Shown: positions 41,921 through 48,581, counted from the stretch's first letter. The stretch: 64,000 bases of DNA from an uncultured Gammaproteobacteria bacterium (GCA_903866355.1 CAIPNE010000714.1:85614-149613); one strand, 5' to 3'. Notes: generated by a model not told the origin, from the letters alone. Made by a program: numbers and translations.

Positions 41921-42166
41921 ATGCCCGCCGTCACCGTATTCACCACCGGACCTACCTGCCAAATGTGCCGCACCACCAAGATCCACATGAAGCGCAAAGG
42001 CATCAATTTTGAAGAGGTACGGCTGGACGAGAAGCCGGAACTGGCCGACATGGTGCGGGCGATGGGGTTCACCATGGCACCTGTGGTGCTGGTCAATGAC
42101 GAAGATGTATGGGACGGTTACCGTTCCGACGCCATTGACCAGCTAGCCAAAGATATTGCGGCCTAG
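41921..42166 (+). CDS. nrdH: NrdH-like glutaredoxin
   Basis: This 81-residue protein is a redox protein of the thioredoxin fold. It starts VTVFTTGPTCQMCRTTKIHM with the active-site pair Cys13-Gln-Met-Cys16. It has the FEEVRLDEKPELADMVRAMG segment typical of NrdH, a cis-proline site (MAPVVLVND) and a DGYRSDAIDQL C-terminus. NrdH donates electrons to class Ib ribonucleotide reductase and is common in actinobacteria and their phages. It is the only plus-strand gene in the window and converges with a minus-strand gene, their ends overlapping by 4 bases. No reductase gene is in the window. The ribosome site is weak. Confidence 0.9.
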   Translation: MPAVTVFTTGPTCQMCRTTKIHMKRKGINFEEVRLDEKPELADMVRAMGFTMAPVVLVNDEDVWDGYRSDAIDQLAKDIAA

Positions 42167-42603
42167 TCGTCAGTAGGTACGACGGCCCGGTAGTAGCCCT
42201 TACCGATCCGGACGGCGTACCCCATCTTGACGAGGGTGGCGCACCGGGCCGACGCTGCGGTACTGGACAGCCTGAACCGATGAGCCAGACCGCTGAGGGC
42301 GATTCCCCGCACCCGATCATTTCGGCGCAGATACAGCCACGTCTCTAGCTGCTCGCGGGTTTGAAGGCGAGCCGCAATCCGCTCATCTTCACTGAAGTTG
42401 TTGCTGGCCGGAACGATGAGATCTTCCGCAGGCAACTCGTCGTCGTCGTCGGAAGCGAACATCAGCAGCGTGCGAGCAGTATCCGCAGTCTGCGTCCCGT
42501 TGCGCATCTGCTGAGCCAGCAGGAGGGCCTGCCCAACATCTGTTGGGTTGTGTGCGTCGATATCGAAGCTGATTTCTCCGTTGGAGGTAATCGTTATCTT
42601 CAT
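42163..42603 (-). CDS. Winged-helix-like DNA-binding protein candidate (146 aa)
   Basis: The N-terminal ~45 residues form a beta/helix segment (KITITSNGEISFDIDAHNPT, then VGQALLLAQQMRNG). The C-terminal ~65 residues have a helix-turn-helix pattern: LETWLYLRRNDRVRGIALSG, LAHRFRLSSTAASARCATLV, then a wing-like KMGYAVRIGKGYYRAVV. This resembles a MarR/wHTH domain, so it may regulate nearby genes. It ends convergently with nrdH. An extended -10 candidate is about 37 bases upstream. DNA target unknown. Confidence 0.6.
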   Translation of the reverse strand: MKITITSNGEISFDIDAHNPTDVGQALLLAQQMRNGTQTADTARTLLMFASDDDDELPAEDLIVPASNNFSEDERIAARLQTREQLETWLYLRRNDRVRGIALSGLAHRFRLSSTAASARCATLVKMGYAVRIGKGYYRAVVPTDD

Positions 42604-42639
42604 CCTGGTGTTTTCTCCTTCGGCAGAGGATGACTCTTC

Positions 42640-42651
42640 ATTTATACCACT
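42640..42651 (-). promoter_or_regulatory. Extended -10 promoter candidate for the winged-helix gene
   Basis: AGTGGTATAAAT on the minus strand contains TGnTATAAA, a good extended -10. The best -35 at 17-18 bases is poor (CCAATT), as is usual for extended -10 promoters. A start point would be about 30 bases before ATG 42603. Confidence 0.45.
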
Positions 42652-42676
42652 TGTGTTGAGTGTAATTGGCTCTGTC

Positions 42677-42931
42677 TCAGCACGGAGTTTCGTAGTCGTA
42701 GTCGGTTGGCATCAGCCGTCCGACGTTGTCCATGCAAGCCTGGTAGCAGTTACGGTAGCTGGATGATCCAAAGCCCACCGACTCGCAGTGCTGGAAGCTG
42801 CCGTCAGCCTGAGGCAGAGTGTCACAGAATCCCCCGAAGGGCGACTGCCAACACTGACCTGGCACGGCAGAAGCCTGGGGAGCCAGACACAACCCGACTG
42901 CCGCTAACGCAGCACAAAGTAAACGAAACAT
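42677..42931 (-). CDS. Secreted Cys-rich protein (84 aa)
   Basis: I choose ATG 42931, behind GGGAAGGAGAAAA, over a longer frame without one. A signal peptide is clear: MFRLLCAALAAVGLCLAPQ with predicted cleavage after ASA. The mature part begins VPGQCWQSPFGGFCDTLPQ and contains six cysteines (QCW, FCD, HCES, NCYQAC, PC at the end), consistent with disulfides. Small secreted proteins with this QCW...GGFCD...NCYQAC layout are found in mycobacteria and their phages. It would be exported from the infected cell; purpose unknown. Confidence 0.75.
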   Translation of the reverse strand: MFRLLCAALAAVGLCLAPQASAVPGQCWQSPFGGFCDTLPQADGSFQHCESVGFGSSSYRNCYQACMDNVGRLMPTDYDYETPC

Positions 42932-42965
42932 TTTTCTCCTTCCCAAACCGGCGGGTGCCGGAAGC

Positions 42966-43199
42966 TCAGTAATCTCCTTGCCAGTCCTCCCCGGCTTCAT
43001 TGCGCATCTTGATGTACTCCTGAAGGGCTTCGGTAATCCCTTCGGGGGTGAGGCCCAAGGAGGGGGCACCATCAAGCTCACGTTTTTGGCGCAGGCGTTC
43101 GCCCAACTCCCTGACCAGTTCTTCCTGGCGTGGAGTGAACACAACCTTGGTGCCCTTCAGCAGTTCGGGGTTCTGCTCAGCTTGCTTTCGGATCTTCAC
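42966..43199 (-). CDS. Small basic helical protein (77 aa)
   Basis: The frame is open from GTG 43214, but GTG 43199 has a better ribosome site (GAAGGGAGTCGCC). The product (KIRKQAEQNPELLKGTKVVF, then TPRQEELVRELGERLRQK) is highly charged and helical. A GLTPEGITEALQEYIKMRNE segment follows. It overlaps the metallohydrolase gene by 23 bases. A DNA-binding or regulatory role is possible; no family recognised. Confidence 0.6.
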   Translation of the reverse strand: MKIRKQAEQNPELLKGTKVVFTPRQEELVRELGERLRQKRELDGAPSLGLTPEGITEALQEYIKMRNEAGEDWQGDY

Positions 43200-43704
43200 G
43201 GCGACTCCCTTCACTCCTTAATGCAGCGGGGGAGGTCTGAACGCCGTTGTCGATAAACACCATGCGGGCTACCAGTTCAGCCTCTGGCCCCAGCACCGTC
43301 CCCAGGAGGGACAGGAACACGGCAACAAAGCCGGGTCCGTGCCGATCACCAGGGGCTAGGTGGTGGGCCAGTTCGTGAAGCACCACCATTTCCCGCATCG
43401 CCCATTTACCGTCCCGGTGGACCGGGATAGCGATGGTGCCGCTTTGGTAGTGCGCTTTGGTAGTGCCCTTGCGCTCGCGCACCGTTGGGGTGAAGCGCCT
43501 GTGTTTGGCGATATCCGGCATCTGCATGACCCGGTTGAGGTAAGTCTGGATGGAGTTGACGCACCCAAACTTAGCCTCAGGGGGCAGAGTGACGGTCACA
43601 CCGTTGATGGTGACAACCGGATTGCCGGTCTGCACGGCGCTATCGAACAGCCAGTGAAGGACGTTCTGCGCGGAGTAGACCTTGGACCGCTGGGTGTCAC
43701 GCAC
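43177..43704 (-). CDS. TIGR04338-like putative metallohydrolase
   Basis: I set the start at GTG 43704, overlapping the upstream stop, because the product then starts MRDTQRSKVYSAQNVLHWLF. The RDTQR-x-RVY opening is characteristic of the mycobacterial TIGR04338 family. The centre has FGCVNSIQTYLNRVMQMPDI. The zinc-binding site reads MVVLHELAHHLAPGDRHGPG, an HExxH motif with a third His/Gly element downstream. It looks like a SprT- or peptidase-like metal hydrolase; the substrate is unknown. Host homologues suggest transfer from an actinobacterial chromosome. Confidence 0.8.
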   Translation of the reverse strand: MRDTQRSKVYSAQNVLHWLFDSAVQTGNPVVTINGVTVTLPPEAKFGCVNSIQTYLNRVMQMPDIAKHRRFTPTVRERKGTTKAHYQSGTIAIPVHRDGKWAMREMVVLHELAHHLAPGDRHGPGFVAVFLSLLGTVLGPEAELVARMVFIDNGVQTSPAALRSEGSRREDPKAS

Positions 43705-44686
43705 TGATCGCCCCTCTCGTTCCACCAATGGCAGTGCCTCCACCCAGCCGCGCCCGGTCAGCCGCAGCCCGACCGGCAGAGCGGCCACTGTTGGAGCTAG
43801 CACCGGAGGTACCGCCCCGGTAGGAGCCACGCGCCCGCTTCAGCATCGGAGCCGCAGCTTCGGCCACCGCCGTCCGCTTCTCCACCAGAACCAGAGCCGC
43901 GCCGGGGGCGCTGTCCTGAGCTTCCAGGCCCTGGACGAACTCAGCCACCAACTCCTGGGTCCAGTCGTCGTCAGGGTCACGCAGGAGTTCTGAGAACTCC
44001 AGCACGGTGCCGGTGTCCTCTTCCAGGTTGTCCAGATCCAGACCGTGGTTGTTGCGCAGCCACTCGCTGAAGGTGGGCGTCGGCAGACCGTCGTCATCCA
44101 GGTGGATACGACGAGCCTTTTCGGCCTCAGCATCCTTGATCCGCTTTTCCTCTGCCCACTTGGCATCAGACAGCCGGGTCCGAATGCGGCTGGCGTAGGC
44201 ATCTTGAAAGTTCAGGCGAGCGGTCAGCCAGGACTGTGGCTTGTACTCTCCGTAGCCGTAGCGGTCACGGACGTAAATCTCTTCTCGCTTCCAGTCGCCG
44301 TTGCGCTTGAAGTCGTCGGCAGACTTAGCTTGCTGGGTCAGCAGCGAGGCGAACAGGGCTTCGGCCACATCCAGATCTTCCTTGAACCCCACCCCGTAGA
44401 CGCGAGTGGCATTGCCCGCAATGGTGCATTGGATGTCATTGGCAGAGGCGATCCCCAGGAAGAGGTCCACCAGGGTCCGCAGGCCACGGGTCGCACGCTC
44501 TCCGATATGGATGGTGCGCTGCTCCGGAACGGTACGTTCCTTATCCTTGGTGGCATGGCGAGCCTTCGCCAGATCCACAGAGTGAATCGTGGCAAGCTGT
44601 TGAGCCTTCTCCATGAAGGCGGCGGCTTCGGCTTCTGTCCCGGCATTCTCTGCCTGGTTGAGCAGCTTGGCGATGCGCTCCAGCAT
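43697..44686 (-). CDS. DUF2786 domain protein
   Basis: The first 40 residues (LERIAKLLNQAENAGTEAEA, then AAFMEKAQQLATIHSVDLAK) match the DUF2786 N-terminal helix pair found in many actinobacterial and phage proteins. The next ~180 residues are helical and mixed-charge (LRTLVDLFLGIASANDIQCT, LFASLLTQQAKSADDFKR). A Gly/Ser/Arg-rich C-terminal tail follows (YRGGTSGASSNSGRSAGRAA), possibly nucleic-acid binding. Function of DUF2786 is unknown. It is followed by the coupled metallohydrolase gene. Confidence 0.8.
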   Translation of the reverse strand: MLERIAKLLNQAENAGTEAEAAAFMEKAQQLATIHSVDLAKARHATKDKERTVPEQRTIHIGERATRGLRTLVDLFLGIASANDIQCTIAGNATRVYGVGFKEDLDVAEALFASLLTQQAKSADDFKRNGDWKREEIYVRDRYGYGEYKPQSWLTARLNFQDAYASRIRTRLSDAKWAEEKRIKDAEAEKARRIHLDDDGLPTPTFSEWLRNNHGLDLDNLEEDTGTVLEFSELLRDPDDDWTQELVAEFVQGLEAQDSAPGAALVLVEKRTAVAEAAAPMLKRARGSYRGGTSGASSNSGRSAGRAAADRARLGGGTAIGGTRGAISA

Positions 44687-44700
44687 TGATGTCGTCCTTT

Positions 44701-44898
44701 CTAGGCTGGCTTGAAATCGAAGTAAACACGCGGGCTGTGGGTGAACTCCAACGTGCCCTTGGCACCGTCAGACTTCCGGCGAACTATGACGTACGGGGCT
44801 GCGAAGCCTTCGACGGAGAAGTCGCGCTGCAACTCTTCGGTCGTCCAGGTTTCCCCGGTCGGCTCCGTGCCGGTGCTGTAATCGTGAACTTCGATCAT
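44701..44898 (-). CDS. Small hypothetical protein (65 aa)
   Basis: Start ATG 44898 overlaps the upstream stop as ATGA. The product reads IEVHDYSTGTEPTGETWTTE, then LQRDFSVEGFAAPYVIVRRK, then GTLEFTHSPRVYFDFKP, a compact beta-rich protein. The middle segment (VEGFAAPYVIVRRKSDG) recurs in small phage proteins of the same island type. Function unknown. Confidence 0.7.
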   Translation of the reverse strand: MIEVHDYSTGTEPTGETWTTEELQRDFSVEGFAAPYVIVRRKSDGAKGTLEFTHSPRVYFDFKPA

Positions 44899-45059
44899 GG
44901 TGTGGCACTCCCGTCCAAGCGCACTTGCTCCATGCGCTCCTTGATGTCCTCTACGTCCCAGCGAGCCTGCTCGCTATCGGGGCTGTCCATCAGCCAGCAC
45001 TCTGCCTCCGACAGCAGAAACTCAAGCTCCTTCATGCTTGTCACGTCTGCGACATACAT
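44895..45059 (-). CDS. Small hypothetical protein (54 aa)
   Basis: ATG 45059 has GGAAGGAGTCGCAA at good spacing, whereas a GTG at 45080 has none. The product (MYVADVTSMKELEFLLSEAE) is almost all helical, with a second helix (ARWDVEDIKERMEQVRL). It couples to the 65-residue gene. No family recognised. Confidence 0.65.
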   Translation of the reverse strand: MYVADVTSMKELEFLLSEAECWLMDSPDSEQARWDVEDIKERMEQVRLDGSATP

Positions 45060-45106
45060 TTGCGACTCCTTCCCAGTCACTAGATGTAACGCCGGGTTTA
45101 GCGGTT

Positions 45107-45283
45107 TTATTCCAGTAGATCTTCGGGACGCCCGATGTCGTCCACGTCGTCGCTGAAGTATTCGGCATAGTTCACCGAATCCAGTTCCAGCTTTTCGATG
45201 ACCTGCTCGCAGGCTTCAGCTTCGCTGCTGGCGAAGACGTAGACCTCAAAGCTGCCCGTGTCCACAACGTAGATGCTGCTCAT
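45107..45283 (-). CDS. Small acidic protein (58 aa)
   Basis: ATG 45283, behind GAAAGGAAAAAATCGA, to TAA 45107 encodes MSSIYVVDTGSFEVYVFASS, a helix (EAEACEQVIEKLELDSVNYA) and an acidic tail (DDVDDIGRPEDLLE). It occupies a 219-base gap that would otherwise be empty. A strand-strand-helix layout as in small phage regulators. Function unknown. The ~45 bases between its stop and the next start contain no clear signal. Confidence 0.65.
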   Translation of the reverse strand: MSSIYVVDTGSFEVYVFASSEAEACEQVIEKLELDSVNYAEYFSDDVDDIGRPEDLLE

Positions 45284-45298
45284 TCGATTTTTTCCTTT

Positions 45299-45802
45299 CT
45301 ATCCGGCCAGAGCCGGAAGCTCAGATGGGCGTTCGATTTCGACGCCGCCCCAGTAGCGCCGGTCGAAGTAATCGACCTGTGGCTCAGAGCCGTCGTGGTT
45401 GAAGGCTCCGTGGATTTCCTTCAGCTTTTCCTCCACCCGCCGCCCTTCAGCGGACAGGATGTAGTGGTACCGGGCGTGGGGATCATCCCGGTGAATGCCG
45501 CCTTCTGCGCACCAGGGATCGCCGCAGAAGCGCCCGTATCCGTCGTCGTCGCTGCCGGGGACGATGCCCTTGCAGACCTCGTAGAGTTCCGGCTTGAGCA
45601 ACCGGACACGGATCGACTGCCCACCGGAGTAGGACTCGCTGCGCACCCGGTAGTCGGATATCCGACCGGGCAACTCGCCCGCCGCAATGGCGGCTTTGAT
45701 GTCGCGCCGGATCAGCTTGGCGATGTCGGCAACGCGAGCGTACTTACCCGGCTCGTCATACTTAGAACCGTAGCTGCGCTCATACATGGTGCCCTCGTAC
45801 AT
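45299..45802 (-). CDS. LPD29-like protein (167 aa)
   Basis: I choose ATG 45802, preceded by AAGGGAGAAAAT, over a longer start at 45910 that overlaps the upstream gene. Residues 22-75 (VADIAKLIRRDIKAAIAAGE, then ISDYRVRSESYSGGQSIRVR) match the LPD29 pattern, a domain associated with large polyvalent proteins of mobile elements. The rest includes DGYGRFCGDPWCAEGGIHR and ARYHYILSAEGRRVEEKLKE. LPD29 proteins are common in phages and plasmids; their biochemical role is not settled. Confidence 0.7.
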   Translation of the reverse strand: MYEGTMYERSYGSKYDEPGKYARVADIAKLIRRDIKAAIAAGELPGRISDYRVRSESYSGGQSIRVRLLKPELYEVCKGIVPGSDDDGYGRFCGDPWCAEGGIHRDDPHARYHYILSAEGRRVEEKLKEIHGAFNHDGSEPQVDYFDRRYWGGVEIERPSELPALAG

Positions 45803-45813
45803 ATTTTCTCCCT

Positions 45814-46059
45814 TCAGAGGTAAAGGTGCTGGACTTTGTCCTGGCCGTAAGCGTGGTCGGCCAGAGCTTTCTGGTAGGCGAGCCGCCCTCTGTCGATTTC
45901 GCTGTCCCACACCGACAAGATCGCTGCGTTGGCAGCCGCATCGACATAGGACTTCAGCAGCGGCGCGACCGACCAGCTAGGCTGCCATGCAGAAATCTCT
46001 GCTTCCAGCACGGCAATCTCGTACTCCAGCGCCGCTTCGATGTATTTCTTGGGGTCCAT
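45814..46059 (-). CDS. Small helical protein (81 aa)
   Basis: ATG 46059 follows GGGAGGGTTCAC; the longer frame from 46095 reads through the regulatory cassette. The product is helical (DPKKYIEAALEYEIAVLEAE, then APLLKSYVDAAANAAILSVW). It ends with RGRLAYQKALADHAYGQDKV. It is the first gene after terminator and cassette A, so it may start a transcription unit of small genes. No family recognised. Confidence 0.65.
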   Translation of the reverse strand: MDPKKYIEAALEYEIAVLEAEISAWQPSWSVAPLLKSYVDAAANAAILSVWDSEIDRGRLAYQKALADHAYGQDKVQHLYL

Positions 46060-46108
46060 GTGAACCCTCCCGTCCGGAGGGGAAAGCCCCTCCATCTATA
46101 ACAACGCC
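46060..46108 (-). promoter_or_regulatory. Regulatory cassette A (promoter-like and hairpin)
   Basis: On the minus strand GTTGTTATAGATGG (extended -10-like TGTTATAGA) comes just after a terminator. It is followed by GGAGGGGCTTTCCCCTCC, a perfect 7-base-pair hairpin, and then the ribosome site of the next gene. Nearly the same cassette stands at 47041-47085. The hairpin overlaps the likely transcript start and may control stability or binding of a regulator. Confidence 0.55.
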
Positions 46109-46111
46109 GAA

Positions 46112-46135
46112 AGCCGGGGGAGTATTCCCCCGGCT
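46112..46135 (-). terminator. Terminator after the 299-residue gene
   Basis: A perfect 10-base-pair stem (112-121 with 126-135 of this kilobase) with a 4-base loop lies 6 bases past the stop codon of the upstream gene. It is followed on the minus strand by TTTCGG. The U-tract is short, so termination strength is moderate. Confidence 0.7.
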
Positions 46136-46140
46136 CTCAG

Positions 46141-47040
46141 TCAGATCAGACCCTCTTCCTTGGCAACCCTGCGGTAGCTGTCGTACCAGAGGGCCGGGTC
46201 GCTCTTGTCCTGCCAGCCGGGGAAGCCTTTGGTCTTGAGCATGTACTTGATCTGCTTGACCGCTTCCCGCCGGAACTTCTTCTCAGCCTTGCCCTTGAGT
46301 TCGGCCAGCAGATCTTCCGGCTTGACGCCCCGCTTGAAGGCGACCGCCTTGACAATCTTGGCTGCCTTGTCCAGGTACTCCTGGCTGTCGTAGGAGAAGT
46401 AGGCATCCAGGCGGCTGGCGATTTCGTTGGTCGCACCCCGTTCGGTCTTGAAGAGGGTCTTGCCGGTGTCAGGGTCGATGACCTCCAGCGCCGCTTTCGC
46501 CGCACGCTTGGCCTCGCGCTCAGCCCGTGCGGCCAGTCGCTCTTCCTCGTCCTTGGAGAAGATCTTGGTGGGCCGTGCCAGCACGTCCACCGGAGCGGAG
46601 GGGTAGCAGATGGTGCAGGCACGCTCGCCTGCATCACCGACGATTTCGTCCTCGTCGTGACCGGAGTACCCGGTCACCCAGTGGAACTGAGTGGTGGGGT
46701 AGCAGGTGTGGCAGCGCTGGCTGCTGTGGACGTGGCCCTGGCCGCTGGTGACCACCAGGAAGGCGCGGGTCCAGCCGCCCCGCCGGGTGAACTCAGCCTC
46801 GTAGGGGGCCATTTCCTTTTCCAGTTCCGCAACCTTGATGTCCTCTTCTGCGGCGAGGCCGAAGAGCTTGTCGGCGTAGGCCGGGTCGGGGCGCGAGTAG
46901 CGGCTGCCTTCCTGGGCCTTGTAGCCCGACTGGCGGTACTGCACGGCTCGCATAAAGGCGACGTAGCGTTTGTAGTCCAGATCCGCGAGGACGGTATCAA
47001 TCTCCACCGGGGTCGCGGCACGGAGGTCGAGGATCGTCAT
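46141..47040 (-). CDS. Hypothetical protein with two Cys pairs (299 aa)
   Basis: ATG 47040 follows GGACAGGAGTCCC, so I reject the longer in-frame extension to 47247. The N-terminal half has YKRYVAFMRAVQYRQSGYKA and a helical AELEKEMAPYEAEFTRRGGW segment. Then come HSSQRCHTCYPTTQFHWVTG and ERACTICYPSAP, two CxxC pairs about 35 residues apart that could bind one zinc ion. The C-terminal half is basic and helical (FSKDEEERLAARAEREAKRA, KKFRREAVKQIKYMLKTKG). Large charged proteins with this layout are frequent in mycobacteriophages; function unknown. Confidence 0.7.
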   Translation of the reverse strand: MTILDLRAATPVEIDTVLADLDYKRYVAFMRAVQYRQSGYKAQEGSRYSRPDPAYADKLFGLAAEEDIKVAELEKEMAPYEAEFTRRGGWTRAFLVVTSGQGHVHSSQRCHTCYPTTQFHWVTGYSGHDEDEIVGDAGERACTICYPSAPVDVLARPTKIFSKDEEERLAARAEREAKRAAKAALEVIDPDTGKTLFKTERGATNEIASRLDAYFSYDSQEYLDKAAKIVKAVAFKRGVKPEDLLAELKGKAEKKFRREAVKQIKYMLKTKGFPGWQDKSDPALWYDSYRRVAKEEGLI

Positions 47041-47085
47041 GGGACTCCTGTCCGGAGGGGAACTGCCCCCTCCACCTATAACAAC
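47041..47085 (-). promoter_or_regulatory. Regulatory cassette B (promoter-like and hairpin)
   Basis: The minus strand reads GTTGTTATAGGTGGAGGGGG, then GGAGGGGGCAGTTCCCCTCC (7-base-pair stem, 6-base loop), then CGGACAGGAGTCCC and ATG 47040. It copies cassette A at 46060-46108 in order, spacing and motif. Both stand just after a terminator, which supports promoter activity. Confidence 0.55.
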
Positions 47086-47119
47086 GCCCCCGGCAGGGGG
47101 ATTATTCCTGCCGGGGGCG
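47085..47119 (-). terminator. Strong terminator after the 89-residue gene
   Basis: A perfect 13-base-pair GC-rich stem (47085-47097 with 47107-47119) and a 9-base loop are followed on the minus strand by TTGTT. It lies 19 bases past the stop at 47138. It separates the WhiB unit from the genes downstream. Confidence 0.85.
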
Positions 47120-47137
47120 CGTGCCAAGGTGAGGGTT

Positions 47138-47407
47138 TTATTCGATGTTGACTTCGGGTAGTGAATTGAACACGTCGAGGTCCATGTCAACCTGCCAGGT
47201 TTCTTCAAGGCTGACTGCCACCAACGCCCGCATATGCGGCACGCCACGCCGACCCTGAACTCTGTCGTGACACATCGACATCACCACCGGGAACCTGCCG
47301 CCGCTGGGGAGCCGGTCCACCATGTCGGTACCGACCTGTCTGCTGTATCCGACTTCGGCACCGACCTTGGCGACCTCTTCCAGCGTTTCCTTCGTCAGGT
47401 ACTTCAT
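47138..47407 (-). CDS. Small hypothetical protein (89 aa)
   Basis: The start at 47407 overlaps the upstream stop as ATGA. The product reads MKYLTKETLEEVAKVGAEVG, then a beta region (FPVVMSMCHDRVQGRRGVPH, VAVSLEETWQVDMDLDVFN). No family recognised. It is the last gene of the WhiB transcription unit. Confidence 0.7.
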   Translation of the reverse strand: MKYLTKETLEEVAKVGAEVGYSRQVGTDMVDRLPSGGRFPVVMSMCHDRVQGRRGVPHMRALVAVSLEETWQVDMDLDVFNSLPEVNIE

Positions 47408-47673
47408 AGCAGTTGCCCGATCTTGAAGTCTGCCGATACTGTTCGGGAATTGCTGTAGCGGCACCTTAGCGTGACGAGCGTGACGCCTTCAGCGGCCAGA
47501 ACATGCAGAAGCTCATTGCTGACGCACTTGCGCGGAGAAAACCGTGACCAGCCAGCGCGGGGCCGAAAGACCTCCACTACCTCAGCATGGTTGCGCGAAT
47601 CGGTCGGCCAGCCGCGCTTGTCGAAATACTGACTGACCTTATCCGGCTCAGTATTAGCAGAAGTGGTGAGCAT
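47404..47673 (-). CDS. Small hypothetical protein (89 aa)
   Basis: ATG 47673 shares a base with the stop of the DUF732-like gene; the frame from 47727 is an extension into that gene. It reads LTTSANTEPDKVSQYFDKRG, then WSRFSPRKCVSNELLHVLAA, ending SRTVSADFKIGQLL. Mixed helix and strand, no known motif. Coupled to both neighbours. Confidence 0.65.
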   Translation of the reverse strand: MLTTSANTEPDKVSQYFDKRGWPTDSRNHAEVVEVFRPRAGWSRFSPRKCVSNELLHVLAAEGVTLVTLRCRYSNSRTVSADFKIGQLL

Positions 47674-47984
47674 CAGTTCCGATACCCCTCTCCGAAGGAA
47701 GTAAGTTCCCTCCAGTATTCCGGACAATAACTAGACACGACGTAGTTCACCACGTCGGCCACGTCACCACCGTTAGCCACTTCGGGCTGCTGGTAGATGA
47801 TGTCGAAGACTTCCGTCATGCTTCTGCTGGTCACGCCATTTATCTGGATGTACTCACAGAGGCCGTCGCTTACGGCATCCCCCAGATCCTCTTCGCCGGG
47901 GGTTAGATAGCCGTCTGCATGCGCAACACCTGCGGTGCCCACAAACAGAGCAATAGCAGACAGGGCTGCAATGATTTTCTTCAT
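47673..47984 (-). CDS. Secreted DUF732-like protein (103 aa)
   Basis: ATG 47984 has GAAGAAGGAGGAAACCCC in front; longer starts would read across the WhiB gene. The N-terminus is a Sec signal peptide (MKKIIAALSAIALFVGTAGV) with cleavage likely after AHA. The mature part begins DGYLTPGEEDLGDAVSDGLC and ends VADVVNYVVSSYCPEYWREL. Two cysteines flank a helical core. This is the DUF732 layout, abundant in secreted mycobacterial proteins. It would be exported during infection and may alter the cell envelope; function unknown. Confidence 0.8.
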   Translation of the reverse strand: MKKIIAALSAIALFVGTAGVAHADGYLTPGEEDLGDAVSDGLCEYIQINGVTSRSMTEVFDIIYQQPEVANGGDVADVVNYVVSSYCPEYWRELTSFGEGYRN

Positions 47985-48031
47985 GGGGTTTCCTCCTTCT
48001 TCCTCCCCGTAGAACACAGTCTGTTCGGGGT

Positions 48032-48337
48032 TTATTTCCGTTTCCGGATTTTCCCGGTCAATAAAAAATCTCGTTCCCATTCTGTGACCCCGCCCCAGGT
48101 GCCATAAGGCTCCCGCCGGGTCATTGCATACTCTCCGCACCGCTGCTTAACCGGGCACTGATTACAGATGCTCTTGCCCAGTTCGGCATCTTCGGGGCGC
48201 ATCGGATTCCACAGAGGATCGGGGTCGGGGTGATTGCGACAAAGGCTTAGAACTCGCCAGTCCTCTTCTTCTGTGCCGACTGGAGGAAGATGCAGGCTGC
48301 GAGGATAGTCGAACAGCGGACCCCGGCGGCGGGTCAC
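48032..48337 (-). CDS. WhiB-family iron-sulfur transcription regulator
   Basis: I choose GTG 48337, overlapping the upstream stop as GTGA, which gives 101 residues; the longer frame overlaps its neighbour heavily. The four cluster-binding cysteines are Cys33, Cys58, Cys61 and Cys67 in ICNQCPVKQRCGEYAMTR. The signature loop GTWGGVTEWER follows at residues 79-89, then a basic tail (LTGKIRKRK). WhiB proteins hold a 4Fe-4S cluster, bind sigma factor and are restricted to actinobacteria and their phages. Some phage copies repress host WhiB2 and block division. It supports an actinobacterial host. The upstream promoter candidate is at 48553-48581. Confidence 0.95.
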   Translation of the reverse strand: MTRRRGPLFDYPRSLHLPPVGTEEEDWRVLSLCRNHPDPDPLWNPMRPEDAELGKSICNQCPVKQRCGEYAMTRREPYGTWGGVTEWERDFLLTGKIRKRK

Positions 48338-48531
48338 GAAAAAGATTTCCTCATGGGGGAGAACCCTTCGGAAGTCTGACCTGGATAAAGCCCCAACATC
48401 TGAAGGAGCGTGACCGCATCCTCTATGTCGTGGGCATTGCCGCATACCGTAAGGCGTGCCGCATCTTTTTGGGCGTCTGACGGCTCTTCGGCGTTGTCGC
48501 AGACGGCGGTAAAGTTTTTAGAGTCGCGCAC
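48334..48531 (-). CDS. Small hypothetical protein upstream of WhiB (65 aa)
   Basis: GTG 48531 follows AAAGGAGGCACA. The product reads RDSKNFTAVCDNAEEPSDAQ, then KDAARLTVCGNAHDIEDAVT and LLQMLGLYPGQTSEGF. Helices flank two cysteines. It is translationally coupled to the WhiB gene by a 4-base overlap and is the first gene after the promoter. No family recognised; a regulatory helper is conceivable. Confidence 0.7.
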   Translation of the reverse strand: MRDSKNFTAVCDNAEEPSDAQKDAARLTVCGNAHDIEDAVTLLQMLGLYPGQTSEGFSPMRKSFS

Positions 48532-48552
48532 TGTGCCTCCTTTGGCACCACG

Positions 48553-48581
48553 ACTATAAAAACGCAGGACTCAGTAATCAA
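48553..48581 (-). promoter_or_regulatory. Sigma-70-type promoter for the WhiB transcription unit
   Basis: On the minus strand TTGATT (-35) and TATAGT (-10, five of six consensus bases) are separated by exactly 17 bases. The -35 begins right after the terL stop codon. Initiation would fall about 10-15 bases before the ribosome site of the GTG 48531 gene. Confidence 0.7.

Noticed and set aside
46141..47247. Long version (368 aa) of the gene at 46141
   Set aside because: The extension reads backward through the terminator and cassette B and into the upstream gene; ATG 47040 has the ribosome site.
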